This document shows, one piece after another, positions 28,971 to 37,776 of a DNA stretch of 64,000 bases (its first letter is position 1; every line of letters begins with the position of its first letter). Both the position numbers and the translations under genes were made by a program. Below the pieces are notes generated by a model. The model searched no databases. It had not been told where the DNA came from and worked only from the letters and a program-made list of their open reading frames with translations. This DNA comes from RPQJ01 sp963754125 (lineage in GTDB: Bacteria; Pseudomonadota; Gammaproteobacteria; Steroidobacterales; Steroidobacteraceae): assembly GCA_963754125.1 (NCBI GenBank), contig CAVWEX010000001.1, positions 496,001 to 560,000 on the forward strand. Direction: 5' to 3'.

Positions 28971-30198
28971 TCAGGGCCAGCGCCGGAACACCAGCGAGGT
29001 GTTGACTCCGCCGAACGCAAAGTTGTTGTTCATCACGTGCTCGACCTCGAGCCTGCGACCGTCGCCCGTGATGTAGTCGAGCTCGCCGCAGCGCGGATCG
29101 ACGTTCTCGAGGTTGATCGTCGGGGCGAACCAGCCCGAGCGCATCATCTCGATGCTGAACATCGACTCGAGCGCGCCGCAGGCACCGAGCGTGTGCCCGA
29201 GGTAGCTCTTCTGCGAGCTGAGCGGCATGCGCGGGCCGAACAGCGCCGACGTGGCGCGCGTCTCCGCGATGTCGCCCTGCTCGGTGGCCGTGCCGTGCCC
29301 GTTCACGTAGCCGATCGCGGCCGGCTCGAGCCCGGCCGACTGCAGCGCCAGCTCCATCACGATGCGCATCGTCTCCTCCTCGGGACGGGTGACGTGCGTG
29401 CCGTCGGAATTGGTGGCGAAGCCCGCGACCTCGGCGTAGATGCGGCGCCCCGCGGGCCTGAGCGTGCCCGAGTTCCTCGAGCACCAGCATGCAGCCGCCC
29501 TCGCCGATCACGAGCCCGTCGCGGTCGCGGTCGTAGGGACGCGGCGTCGAGCCCGGGTCGTCGTTGCGCCGACTCGTGGCGTACAGCATGTCGAACGCCA
29601 TGGCCTCGCTCGGGCAGAGTTCCTCGGCGCCGCCGCCGAGCATCACGTCCTGGTAGCCGTGCTTGATCGCCTCGTACGCGAAGCCGACGCCCTGGCTGCC
29701 CGAGGTGCAGGCCGTCGAGGTCGGGATGATGCGGCCGCGCAGGCCGAAGAAGATGCCGACGTTGGCCCCGGTCGTGTGCGGCATCATCCGCACGTAGGAG
29801 TTGGCGTTCAGTCCCGGCGCATCGCCGGTGAGCAGCATCTGCGCGAAGTCGCTGATGTCCGGCGTGCTGCCGATGGACGAGCCGCAGGCGACGCCGACGC
29901 GGCCCGAGCGCAGCAGCGGGTCGCCGAGCAGTCCCGCGTCGGTCAGCGCGAGCTCGGCGGCCCGCACCGCCAGCTGCGACACGCGGCCCATGCTGCGCAG
30001 CTGCTTGCGGCTCCAGTGCTCCGGCGGCGCGAATCCCTCGATCGGCGCCGCCAGCCGGGTGTTGAGATCCTTGTAGACATCCCACGCCGGCATCGTGCGC
30101 ACGGCGTTGCGGCCTGCACGCAGCCCCGCCTCGATGGCCGGCCAGTCCGAGCCCAGGGCACAGAGGCCCGACATGCCCGTCACGACCACGCGGCGCAT
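28971..30198 (-). CDS. Beta-ketoacyl-ACP synthase (FabF/ApeO-like) no. 2; one frame break
   Basis: ATG 30198 starts MRRVVVTGMSGLCALGSDW. The active cysteine is in IIPTSTACTSGSQGVGFAYEA, the histidines in IGYVNGHGTATEQGD and QKSYLGHTLGACGALE, and the C-terminus has MNNNFAFGGVNTSLVF. One extra base near 29465 shifts the frame; corrected length is 409 codons, the normal FabF size. It should elongate the polyene. The start overlaps the ketoreductase stop by one base (TGATG). This is the best preserved ketosynthase of the cluster. Confidence 0.93.
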
Positions 30199-30933
30199 CA
30201 GCAGAGGCCCCCGTTGACCGCGATCACCTGGCGGGTCACGTAGGACGCCCCGGGCGACATCAGGAAGGACACGACGGCGGCCACTTCGTCGGCCGTTCCC
30301 ATGCGCTGCGCCGGGATCGCCTTCAGGATCTCCTCGACCGGCGCGTGTTCGTCGGTCATGTCCGTCTCGATGAGTCCGGGTGCCACGCAGTTGACCGTGA
30401 TCGCGCGCTTCGCGAGCTCGACCGCGAGCGCCTTGGTCGCCCCGATCACGCCGGCCTTGGCGGCGCTGTAGTTGACCTGCCCGCGGTTGCCGATCAGGCC
30501 CGACACGGACGACAGCGTGACGATCCGGCCCGGCGCACGGCGGCGCACCATGGGCATCACGAGCGGCTGCAGCACGTTGTAGAACGCGTCGAGGTTGGCG
30601 CGGATCACGGAGTCCCAGGCTTCCTCGCTCATGGCCGGGAACGCGGCGTCGTGCGCCAGGCCGGCGTTGCACACGACCCCGTAGTAGGCGCCGTGCTGCT
30701 CGATGTCGGCGCCGATCAGCTCGGCGCAGCGCGCGCGATCGCACACGTCGAACTGCAGGCAGCGCGCCGAGTCGCCCGAGTCCGCGCACCTCGGCCGCCA
30801 CGGCCTCGGCCTCCTCGACCCGCGAGCGGCAATGCACCACGACGTCGTAGCCGTCGCGCGCCAGGCGCAGCGCGATGGCACGGCCGATGCCTCGGCTCGA
30901 TCCCGTCACCAGCACCGTGCCCGGATCAGTCAT
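30198..30933 (-). CDS. 3-oxoacyl-ACP reductase (FabG-like); one frame break
   Basis: ATG 30933 opens GTVLVTGSSRGIGRAIALRLARDG with the NADP-binding TGxxxGIG. After a break near 30780 the protein continues with VVCNAGLAHDAAFP (the NAG block), IVTLSSVSGLIGNRGQVNYSAAKAG (catalytic Ser, Tyr and Lys) and VAPGLIETDM, ending IAVNGGLC. Corrected length is 245 codons. It reduces the 3-keto group after each condensation in polyene synthesis, using NADPH. It overlaps the dehydratase gene upstream by 8 bases and the ketosynthase downstream by one, so the three steps of one cycle are coupled. Confidence 0.93.
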
Positions 30934-31408
30934 CGCGCGCGCACTCCGCCTCGAGGAACGTGTCGTCCAGCGGCTGGAACACGGTGAGGGCGCCCGATGC
31001 CAGCCGCTCGCCCGCCCGCGAGATCGTGCAGTCGAACACGGCCCGCCCCTCCTCGTCCTCGGACGACTCGACGACCTCGACCCGCAGCGCCTCGCCGCAG
31101 CGGAAGTCGCCTCCGGGCGCCGCGTACGAACGCACGCCGAGCAGCAGGCCGATCGCGGCCGGCCGGCCGTGCGCGGCGAGCGAGCGCGTCCCCGCGAGAG
31201 CCGAGATCGCCTGCGCCATGATCTCCGGCCCGACCCACGCCGGCAGGTTGCCGTCGGCATCGCTGAACGCGGTGCCCGGCCGCACGAGTACGCGGGCCTC
31301 GAGCCGGTCCGCGGCGACCTGCGTGATTTCGTCGAGCAGGATCGCATCGTCCTGGTGCGCTATGGGCAGGACCGTCCGGGCGGCTCGGCTGACCCGGCGG
31401 GGCGTCAT
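30926..31408 (-). CDS. Hotdog 3-hydroxyacyl-ACP dehydratase (ApeP/XanK-like)
   Basis: The 160-residue protein has an intact frame. PIAHQDDAILLDEI near residue 15 holds the active-site-type His, and LPAWVGPEIMAQAISALAG has the acidic catalytic helix of ApeP-type dehydratases. GLLLGVRSYAAPGGDF and AVFDCTISRAGERLASGALTVFQP are typical C-terminal strands. It should dehydrate the 3-hydroxyacyl-ACP made by the ketoreductase. It overlaps that gene by 8 bases and the thioesterase gene upstream by 4 (ATGA type). A second copy of the same family is at 18486. Confidence 0.88.
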   Translation of the reverse strand: MTPRRVSRAARTVLPIAHQDDAILLDEITQVAADRLEARVLVRPGTAFSDADGNLPAWVGPEIMAQAISALAGTRSLAAHGRPAAIGLLLGVRSYAAPGGDFRCGEALRVEVVESSEDEEGRAVFDCTISRAGERLASGALTVFQPLDDTFLEAECARDD

Positions 31409-31843
31409 GCGTTCCCCCGCGCCAGTGCCGCGCGCACGGCGTCCACGAAGTCCGGCGGCGTCGCGAACTGCAGCTCGCCGCTGCGGGCATCCACGGCGAC
31501 CTGCACCGTGCGGCCGCGCGCGATGCGCACGCCGTCCAGCGGCCGGCTGACGAGGTAGTTGAGCGCCAGGCGCGCTCTCCCACTCGACCAGCGAGGCACG
31601 CACCCGCAGCCGGTCGCCGAAGCGCGCGGGACTCAGGTACTTGGTCTGCAGTTCCACGATGGGCCACGCCACGCCGGATTCCAGCATGCGCTCGAGGCCG
31701 TAGCCGAGCTGGTTCATCAGCGCCCAGCGGGCGTTCTCGAGGTAGCGCAGGTAGTGGCCGTGCCACACGACCCCGACCATGTCGACGTCGTGGAACCGCA
31801 CGTCCACGTCGACGTCGGCGAACAGTGCGCCCTGCGCCCTCAC
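31405..31843 (-). CDS. Acyl-CoA/ACP thioesterase (YbgC / 4-hydroxybenzoyl-CoA thioesterase type); one frame break
   Basis: GTG 31843 overlaps the glycosyltransferase stop. VRFHDVDMVGVVWHGHYLRYLENARW holds the catalytic Asp and the GVVxHxxYLRYLE pattern of hotdog thioesterases. WPIVELQTKYLSPARFGD follows, then a one-base break near 31575, then LALNYLVSRPLDG to the stop. Corrected length is 146 codons. Known APE clusters contain such an enzyme, which may release or edit acyl-ACP intermediates. The sequence does not show whether it acts on ACP or CoA esters. Confidence 0.88.
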
Positions 31844-32606
31844 GCCAGCCTCGGCGCCGTGGCGGCTGCGGCGCGCAGCCGGCGCGCGATCAGCCACGGC
31901 GCCCGCCGCAGCATGCCGAAGAAGAGCTTCGTGTGCATCGCCGTGATCAGCCCGTTGTCGCGGACCAGCCGGAAGTGCGAGAGGCCGTCGAGCGGATAGC
32001 GCACGCGCGTCGGCAGCCATCGCATCGCGACGCCGCGCCAGTGCAGGCGCACCAGCACCTCGACGTCGAAGTCCATGCGGCTGCCCGGCGGCTCCGCCTC
32101 GAGCACCGGGAGCACGACGGCCAGCGGATACACGCGCAGCCCGCACATCGAATCCGGGATGTCGAACGACAGCGTGTTGAGCCAGACCATCACGTGCGTG
32201 AGGTAACGCAGGTACAGCCGGTGGCGCGGCACGACTGGCGTCGAACAGCGGCCGCCCGCAGACGAGCGCCGCGGGCTCGGCGAGCGCGGCCGCGACGAAG
32301 CGCGGCACGTCGGCGGAGTCGTGCTGACCGTCGGCATCGATCTGCAGCGCGTGCGTGAAACCCGCCGCGGCCGCGGCCTTCAGTCCCGCCAGCACGGCGG
32401 CGCCCTTGCCCCGGTTCTCGGGCAGTCGCAGCAGCCGCACCTCGGGATCCGCTGCCGCCAGTCGCCGCAGTTCCTCGGCGCAGGCCGGGCCCGAACCGTC
32501 GTCCACGAGCAGCACGGTCAGGCCGTGCGCACGCAGGCCAGCGGTCGTCGCGCCCACCGCGCAGTTCGTGGTCGAACACCGGCACCACGGCGCAGAGGCT
32601 AGTCAT
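31840..32606 (-). CDS. Family 2 glycosyltransferase; two frame breaks
   Basis: ATG 32606 starts LCAVVPVFDHE; after a break near 32555 the GT-A core follows as TVLLVDDGSGPACAEELRRLA, LLRLPENRGKGAAVLAGLKAA and THALQIDADGQHDSADVPRFV, with the DxD-type IDADGQHD. After a second break near 32233 the C-terminal part reads VWLNTLSFDIPDSMCGLRVYP. Length is two above a multiple of three, matching two insertions. Family relatives in APE/xanthomonadin clusters are thought to decorate the lipid-linked pigment with a sugar. No C-terminal membrane helix pair is obvious. Confidence 0.88.
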
Positions 32607-33286
32607 GCCGGGCTCCGAACTGCAGGCGTCCGGTCGAGACCACGGTGTGCCCGCAGGTGTAGCGGAACTGGACCTGCCCCGGTCGCGGACCGCGCTCCAG
32701 GCGTGCGTCGAGGCACATGCCGGGCCGCAGCACGCGACGGAATTTCGCCGCGCCGATGCCCGTCATCGGCCCGTCGGCCAGCCCGTGGGCGCGGGCCAGT
32801 TCGACGGCCCAGCCGACCTGCATGACGCCCGGCACGATCGGCGCCGACGGAAAGTGCCCACGGAAGATCGCCATGTCGTAGGGAACCCGCAGCCGGCAGT
32901 CGAGACCGCCGGCCCGCGGGATCCGGCACGACGTCGCTGACGATGGGCATCCACGCGGGCCGGCCCTCGACGCGGTCGAGGTCTTGCGGGCCGACCGCCG
33001 GTTCCTCGATCAGCCGCCACTCGATGGCCGCGGCCGTCCCGAGCCCGTGCTGGACCAGGTCGTGCTCCCATTCGGCGACCATGTGTCGCTTGCCGCGGGT
33101 GCGCAGCACGCGCACGCCCGCCGCACTCGGAATCACCAGTACAGTCGTCCTCGCCGCGCGACGGCCGGCGCCGGACGCCGCGGCAAGGGCAAGCGCGTCC
33201 TGCACCCAATCGTGTGCTTTCAACCGGGCGGCGATGTCATCGAGCCGGTGGTCAGGCTCTTCGGGAATTGCGAGGACCGGGCTCAC
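32599..33286 (-). CDS. AMP-ligase C-terminal-like domain fused to hotdog dehydratase; one frame break
   Basis: GTG 33286 overlaps the ACP stop. Residues 1-115 (PDHRLDDIAARLKAHDWVQDA, then TVLVIPSAAGVRVLRTRGKR) resemble the mobile C-terminal domain of adenylate-forming ligases, without the P-loop or main domain. WMPIVSDVVPDPA leads, after a break near 32915, into the hotdog dehydratase core MAIFRGHFPSAPIVPGVMQV and IGAAKFRRVLRPG. Corrected length is 229 codons. The dehydratase part equals ApeI-type proteins. The N-terminal assignment is from pattern only and less sure. It overlaps the glycosyltransferase start by 8 bases. Confidence 0.7.
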
Positions 33287-33531
33287 GCCTGCACGAGTGC
33301 ATGGACCGCCGTGACCAGGTCGTCCACGGTCCGAACGGATCGGAAGTTCTCTGCGGAGATCTTGCGGCCGGTCTGCCGGCGCAGGCGGTCCATGAGGTCG
33401 ACGGCGTCGATGCTGTCGATCTCGAGGTCCTCGTTGAGCCGTGCCGACGGCGTGACCCGGTCGGGCTCGATCTCGAACAGCTCGACCAGCGCCGCCTTGA
33501 CCTGCTCCAGGACTTCGTCTCTCGTCTGCAT
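33283..33531 (-). CDS. Acyl carrier protein no. 2
   Basis: The 82-residue protein has an intact frame. The N-terminal helix DEVLEQVKAALVELFEI is followed by the phosphopantetheine site DLEIDSIDAVDLMDRLRR, where Ser after Asp is the attachment residue, and by the third helix near VDDLVTAVHALV. Aryl polyene systems normally use two ACPs, and the other is at 24892. Its stop overlaps the GTG of the fusion dehydratase gene (GTGA). It is the second gene of the minus operon after the acyltransferase. Confidence 0.95.
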   Translation of the reverse strand: MQTRDEVLEQVKAALVELFEIEPDRVTPSARLNEDLEIDSIDAVDLMDRLRRQTGRKISAENFRSVRTVDDLVTAVHALVQA

Positions 33532-33549
33532 GCGCCCCGCAATCCCCCG

Positions 33550-34339
33550 TCATTCAGGCGTTTCATTATAACCAGCGGTCCGCTCCAACTCCTGTCCATA
33601 ATGCTCCAGGAGCCAGGCGTTGAGCTGCCGGGACGCCCGCGGCGGCGGCGACTGCCGGTACGGCTCGAGGTCGATGTCGTCACCGACCCGGAGGGAGATG
33701 TTCGGCCGGCGCGGCGGCACCTGGTACCAGGCCTGCGTCTTGTCGCAGGAGCGGCTGGTCCACGCGGATGTAGATGGGCGTGAGCACGGCCGCACCCCGG
33801 ACCGCAATGCTCGCCGTCCCACGATGAAAGTGCATCGGCTGCCCGGGTCGCGTGCGGGTGCCCTCGGGGAACATGACCAGGCAGTCCCCCGATTGAAGGG
33901 CCGCGATCGACTGCTCGATCATCTGGTCCGTCGGGGCATTGCTGATGTACCCCGCCGCCTGCACGACGCGCCGCGTGAACGGGTTGGCGAACAGGGCGGC
34001 CTTGACGACGCACGCCGGAGCGGGCGTGAACGCGACGATGAAGACCACGTCGACCAGCGTCGGGTGATTGGCAACGATCAGCTGGCCCGGGCGCCCGAGA
34101 CGCTCGCGGCCGTGGAATTCGTAGCCGATGCCCCCCAGTCCGCTCATGACGGTGACGAACAGCCGGAACGATCGCTGCACGAGGGCACGCGTACGGGCGC
34201 GGCGCCGCCCGCTGGCGTCCGGCAACAGCAGCAGCGCCGGAAACACCAGCAGCCCTAGAATGAGCCCGCCGATGCCGAACAGGACGAAGCAGGTCCCGGT
34301 GACGAGAATGCGCCAGAGATATGTCTGCCGTTCGCCCAT
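33550..34339 (-). CDS. 1-acyl-glycerol-3-phosphate acyltransferase-like (PlsC family); one frame break
   Basis: ATG 34339 gives MGERQTYLWRILVTGTCFVLF with one or two N-terminal membrane helices (about 10-40). LIVANHPTLVDVVFIVAF holds the HX4D catalytic motif, and MFPEGTRTRPGQPMHFHRGTA the EGTR substrate motif. After a break near 33755 the C-terminal part reads AWYQVPPRRPNISLRVGDDID. Length is one above a multiple of three. It is the first gene of the long minus operon and may esterify the polyene acid to a glycerol-phosphate-type carrier. In APE clusters this is the second acyltransferase besides the LpxL-like one. Confidence 0.88.
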
Positions 34340-34447
34340 GCCGTCCGGATGCTCCTCCCGTCGCGCCGGCCTGCCGAACGGCGCGGCGCGCAACGATGAG
34401 GCGGACCGGCCACCGATGCAAGCCGGCGCCACGTCCGCCCGGTCCTG

Positions 34448-35139
34448 ATGTCGCAAGCACCCCGCCCTTCCGCAATCGACGTGTGGCTCGCCACACCCGA
34501 CGCGGCGCGCGCGTTCGACCCGTCGAAGCTCAGCCGCGCACGACCGTGCCGCGTGGGACGCCCTGCACACCGATCGACGGCGGCTGGACTGGGCCTCGAG
34601 CCGCGCGCTGCTGGACGCCGTGCCGGTCGCCGGCCACCAGGCCAGCAGCCTGTCGCACAGCCACGGATTTGCCGCGCTCGCGCGGGCGCCCGGGCACATC
34701 GCAGTCGGCGTCGACGTGGAATGGCTGGCGCCGCGCGATTTCCTGAGCCTGGCCCGTACGGCCTACTCGAGCGGCCGAGGCCGACGAGCTCGAGACGCTC
34801 GGGGACCCGTCGGTCCTGCCCGGACGGTTCTACGAAACCTGGACGCTGAAGGAGGCATTCGCCAAGGCCCTGCGCCTGTCCCTCGCCGACGCCCTGGGCA
34901 CGTGCTGCTTCACTCATGCCGACGGCGTCGCGAAGGCCATGGTTCCGACGAGCCGGCACTGGCGGGCGACCGTGTTCGCGCCGCGACCACAGCTGCGACT
35001 CGCCATCGTCCTCGTGGCGGACGCCGAAGATGCGCTCGCGGCGAGCCCGGCCACGACGGAGTGGCCGCCCGCGCGTGCGGCGAACTGGCCCGTCGTGCGA
35101 CGCCTGTCCGGCGGCGGCGAACGCACGGTGACGTGCTAG
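34448..35139 (+). CDS. 4'-phosphopantetheinyl transferase (Sfp/EntD type); two frame breaks
   Basis: ATG 34448 begins SAIDVWLATPDAARAF. After a break near 34538 homology runs AVPVAGHQASSLSHSHGFAAL and HIAVGVDVEWLAPRDF, the magnesium motif (GVDVE); after a second break near 34783 comes FYETWTLKEAFAKALRL, the W-x-x-KEAxxKA motif. Length is two above a multiple of three. The enzyme would convert both ACPs at 24892 and 33283 from apo to holo form using CoA. It starts a short plus operon divergent from the acyltransferase with a 108-base gap. Confidence 0.9.
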
Positions 35140-35158
35140 CCTGCGCCACGCAGCGATC

Positions 35159-35911
35159 ATGAGCACCCCTTCCGGCAGCACGACCCGCAAGCCCCTGCCC
35201 GCACGGGCGATGCTGCTCATGGGCGCGTCCTACCCGGTGCTGGCCCACCTTGCGACGCTGAGCGCCCGGCCCGGCCTCATCGCGGCGAGCATTTCGCTGC
35301 TCGTCGTGCTGGTGCTGCTGCCCGCACTGCGTGACGGCCGACTGCTCGCCTGGGCCGTGCTGGCCGGTGCGGTCTACGGCGTTTACGTCGCATTGGCGTC
35401 GGGCACGGCCTTGTCGCTGCTGCTGCTGCCCCCGGTGCTGCTCAACGGGTTCATGGCCTGGGTGTTCGGACGCACGCTGCGCAGCGGCGGGATGCCGTTG
35501 ATCGAACGCGCGGCCCGTGCCATGCGTGGACCCGGGGCGGTGCTCGACAACGAGGTCGTGGCGTACGCGCGTGGCGTCACGCAGGCCTGGACCGGGCTGT
35601 TCGTCGTGCTGGCGGTCGTCAACCTGGTGCTGGCCCTGCTCGCGCGGCCGGCGGGCCTGCTGCTGGTCGCGGGCTTCGACCCCGCCGTCTCGGTGCCGCT
35701 CAGCACCTGGTCGCTGTTCGCCAACCTGCTGAGCTACCTGCTCATTGCCGCACTGTTCGCCATCGAGTTCGTGGTGCGGGCGCGCCGCTTCCCGCATCAA
35801 CCCTACAGCGGACTGATCGATTTCACGCGCCGTCTGGCGGCGCAGGGCCACCTGTTCCGGCCCGCCGCAGCCGGCCACGGTCCGGAGCAGAACGGAAAGC
35901 CGCCAAACTGA
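35159..35911 (+). CDS. Polytopic membrane protein of the pigment cluster (COG4648-like)
   Basis: The intact 250-residue protein contains about seven hydrophobic segments (for example YPVLAHLATLSARPGLIAA, LLVVLVLLPAL, LSLLLLPPVLLNGFMAWVF, LFVVLAVVNLVLALLA and LLSYLLIAALFAIEFVV). Its short soluble ends have FGRTLRSGGMPLIERAARA and RRFPHQPYSGLIDFTRRL, which resemble the ketosynthase-associated COG4648 membrane family found in aryl polyene clusters. It lies 19 bases after the phosphopantetheinyl transferase. A role in pigment transfer or anchoring is likely only by association. It is the last recognisable member of the cluster on the right. Confidence 0.85.
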   Translation: MSTPSGSTTRKPLPARAMLLMGASYPVLAHLATLSARPGLIAASISLLVVLVLLPALRDGRLLAWAVLAGAVYGVYVALASGTALSLLLLPPVLLNGFMAWVFGRTLRSGGMPLIERAARAMRGPGAVLDNEVVAYARGVTQAWTGLFVVLAVVNLVLALLARPAGLLLVAGFDPAVSVPLSTWSLFANLLSYLLIAALFAIEFVVRARRFPHQPYSGLIDFTRRLAAQGHLFRPAAAGHGPEQNGKPPN

Positions 35912-35930
35912 GCGTTTCCGCGCCGCGATG

Positions 35931-35959
35931 TTGAATTTACGGGGTCGGTAGGGTATCTG
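35931..35959 (+). promoter_or_regulatory. Possible sigma70 promoter for the radical SAM gene
   Basis: TTGAAT (35931-35936) and TATCTG (35954-35959) are 17 bases apart and end 9 bases before ATG 35969. Transcription from it would begin almost at the start codon, so the mRNA may be leaderless; no ribosome site precedes that ATG. The match is moderate, and the window's high GC makes this A/T-rich patch stand out. Confidence 0.4.
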
Positions 35960-35968
35960 CCTGCACGC

Positions 35969-37330
35969 ATGCGCATCGCCTTCATCTCCGCCAATCGCGA
36001 GAACATGCCCGACGCAGTCATCCCGATCGGGCTGCTGCAGGTGATGGCCGCCGTGCCCGAGCGGCACGAGAAGCTGTTCTGGGACCTGTGCTTCGAGGAC
36101 GATCCGCTGGCGATCGTGGCGCGGAACCTGCGCGAGCACGCGCCCGACCTCGTGGCGATCGGGCTGCGCAACATCCAGAACATGGATTACACGAACATCA
36201 CCGTGAACCTCGACTACTACCGGCGGCTCGTCGACACGGTGCGCACGCACTCCTCCGCGCCGATCGTGCTGGGCGGCGGCGGGTTCTCGGTGATTCCCAA
36301 GGAACTCATGGAGACGCTGGGCGCGGACTACGGGATCGCGGGCGAGGGCGAGCGGGCCTTCGCACGATTGCTCGAGGAACTCGAGCGACCGGCCCCGTCG
36401 TTCGACGACATCGAGCGACTGCACTACCGGGTCGACGGCACGCTGCGGTGCACCGCCAGCGCGCGCGAGCCGCTCGACATCGACGAACTGCCCCGCGCGG
36501 ACCGGAGTGTGCTGCCCGAGCGGTACTACACCGAGTACGGCATCGAGTCGCTGCAGACCAAGCGCGGCTGTCCCCTGCACTGCGAGTACTGCACCTACCC
36601 GCTGATCGAGGGCGCACGCAGCCGCATGCGCGATCCCGCCCGGGTCGCCGACGAGTTCATGGAGATCACCGCGCGCAAGGGCGTCGAGCACGTGTTCATC
36701 GTGGACAGCGTGTTCAACCTGCCGCCGCGCCACGCGAAGGCCGTGTGCCGCGAACTCGTGGCGCGCGGCAATCGAACGCCGTGGACGAGCTACGTCAACC
36801 CGGTCGCGTTCGACGACGAACTCGCGGAGCTGATGGTGCGGGCGGGCGCCGCGGGCATGGAGATCGGCTCCGACAGCGGCTGCGACGAGGTGCTCGACCG
36901 GCTGCGAAAGGGGTTCCGCACGGACAAGATCCGGCGGCTGTCACGGATCGCGAAGGCCCACCGGCTCAAGGACTGCCACTCCTTCATCCTCGGGACGCGG
37001 GGCGAGACCCTGGACGACGTCGAGCGCACGCTCGATTTCGTCGAGGAACTCGACCCCTTCGCCGCGCTGATGCTGGTGTGGGTGGAGGACCAGGAGGTCG
37101 TGGACGCCCGGACCGAGCGCGAACGCCGCGCCTTCCGCGACGAGATCTACGCGCGGATCGGCGAGCGCGCAGCGCGCCAGCCACGCTGGTCGGTGCCGAG
37201 GCTCGGCATCCGCTTCGACCCGCAAGCCTTCGCGGTGCTGCGGCGATTCGGGTTGCGCGGGCCGCTCTGGCAGCATCTCGACCGCGTGCCGACGGATCGG
37301 CTCGCGGCGGGCGCGTCGTCGGCTCGTTGA
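35969..37330 (+). CDS. B12-domain-type radical SAM enzyme
   Basis: This 453-residue protein has an intact frame. An N-terminal Rossmann-like domain (about 1-130; DLVAIGLRN, IVLGGGGFSVIP) resembles cobalamin-binding domains, but the DxHxxG histidine that ligates cobalt is not seen. The radical SAM motif CPLHCEYC (Cys201, Cys205, Cys208) follows in LQTKRGCPLHCEYCTYP, then VFIVDSVFNLPPRHAK and GMEIGSDSGCDEVLDRLRKGF as in class B/BchE-like enzymes. The reaction is unknown. It stands 57 bases after the last pigment gene and could modify the pigment lipid, but separate promoter-like sequence argues for its own unit. Confidence 0.85.
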   Translation: MRIAFISANRENMPDAVIPIGLLQVMAAVPERHEKLFWDLCFEDDPLAIVARNLREHAPDLVAIGLRNIQNMDYTNITVNLDYYRRLVDTVRTHSSAPIVLGGGGFSVIPKELMETLGADYGIAGEGERAFARLLEELERPAPSFDDIERLHYRVDGTLRCTASAREPLDIDELPRADRSVLPERYYTEYGIESLQTKRGCPLHCEYCTYPLIEGARSRMRDPARVADEFMEITARKGVEHVFIVDSVFNLPPRHAKAVCRELVARGNRTPWTSYVNPVAFDDELAELMVRAGAAGMEIGSDSGCDEVLDRLRKGFRTDKIRRLSRIAKAHRLKDCHSFILGTRGETLDDVERTLDFVEELDPFAALMLVWVEDQEVVDARTERERRAFRDEIYARIGERAARQPRWSVPRLGIRFDPQAFAVLRRFGLRGPLWQHLDRVPTDRLAAGASSAR

Positions 37331-37375
37331 TCTCGAGTGCGACCGGCGCCATTGCCGCACGCCTGCGCCGCGTGG

Positions 37376-37762
37376 TCACCCGCCGCGCGTGGCCGTCACG
37401 CCCATCCAGTCGAGGACGGCCGCGGTCGGCTCGTCCACCGGCCGGTAGCGGAACGTGGCGACCCACTGGCGCAGCGCCTCCTGCACGCAGCCCGAGCCTG
37501 ACTCGGAGGCCACGGCCTCGACCCGTCCATCCGTCTGCACCACGAAGGCGGTCCGGTACACCGTGCCGCGCGCCGGCTCGCAGCCCGGTGGGATCTGCAG
37601 CGTGCCGGCCTCGAGCAGCAGCAACTCCGGGGCCGGGGGTGGCGCCACGCGGCTGGAGACGCAGCCGCCGAGCAGAAGGCCTGCGGCCAGCGCGAGCGCG
37701 GGTACGTGCAGCCAGCGGCACTCCGGTCCAGTGATCGAGACTCTCCTCCGGCGTGGTTTCAT
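37376..37762 (-). CDS. Lipoprotein with TonB-C-like domain
   Basis: The 128-residue protein has a basic start, a hydrophobic stretch and a lipobox (LALAAGLLLGGC; Cys near 36), so it is probably a lipoprotein. The C-terminal part YRTAFVVQTDGRVEAVASES followed by VQEALRQWVATFRYRPVDE resembles the small TonB C-terminal fold found in many envelope proteins. ATG 37762 is supported by GGAGGG upstream. It starts 14 bases after the stop of the upstream decarboxylase-like gene. A true energy transducer is unlikely, because the long periplasmic spacer and inner-membrane anchor are absent. Confidence 0.75.
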   Translation of the reverse strand: MKPRRRRVSITGPECRWLHVPALALAAGLLLGGCVSSRVAPPPAPELLLLEAGTLQIPPGCEPARGTVYRTAFVVQTDGRVEAVASESGSGCVQEALRQWVATFRYRPVDEPTAAVLDWMGVTATRGG

Positions 37763-37776
37763 GGATTCACCCTCCA

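Noticed and set aside
37376..37762. TonB energy transducer
   Set aside because: Only a short TonB-C-like domain on a lipoprotein; no inner-membrane anchor with a long proline-rich spacer.
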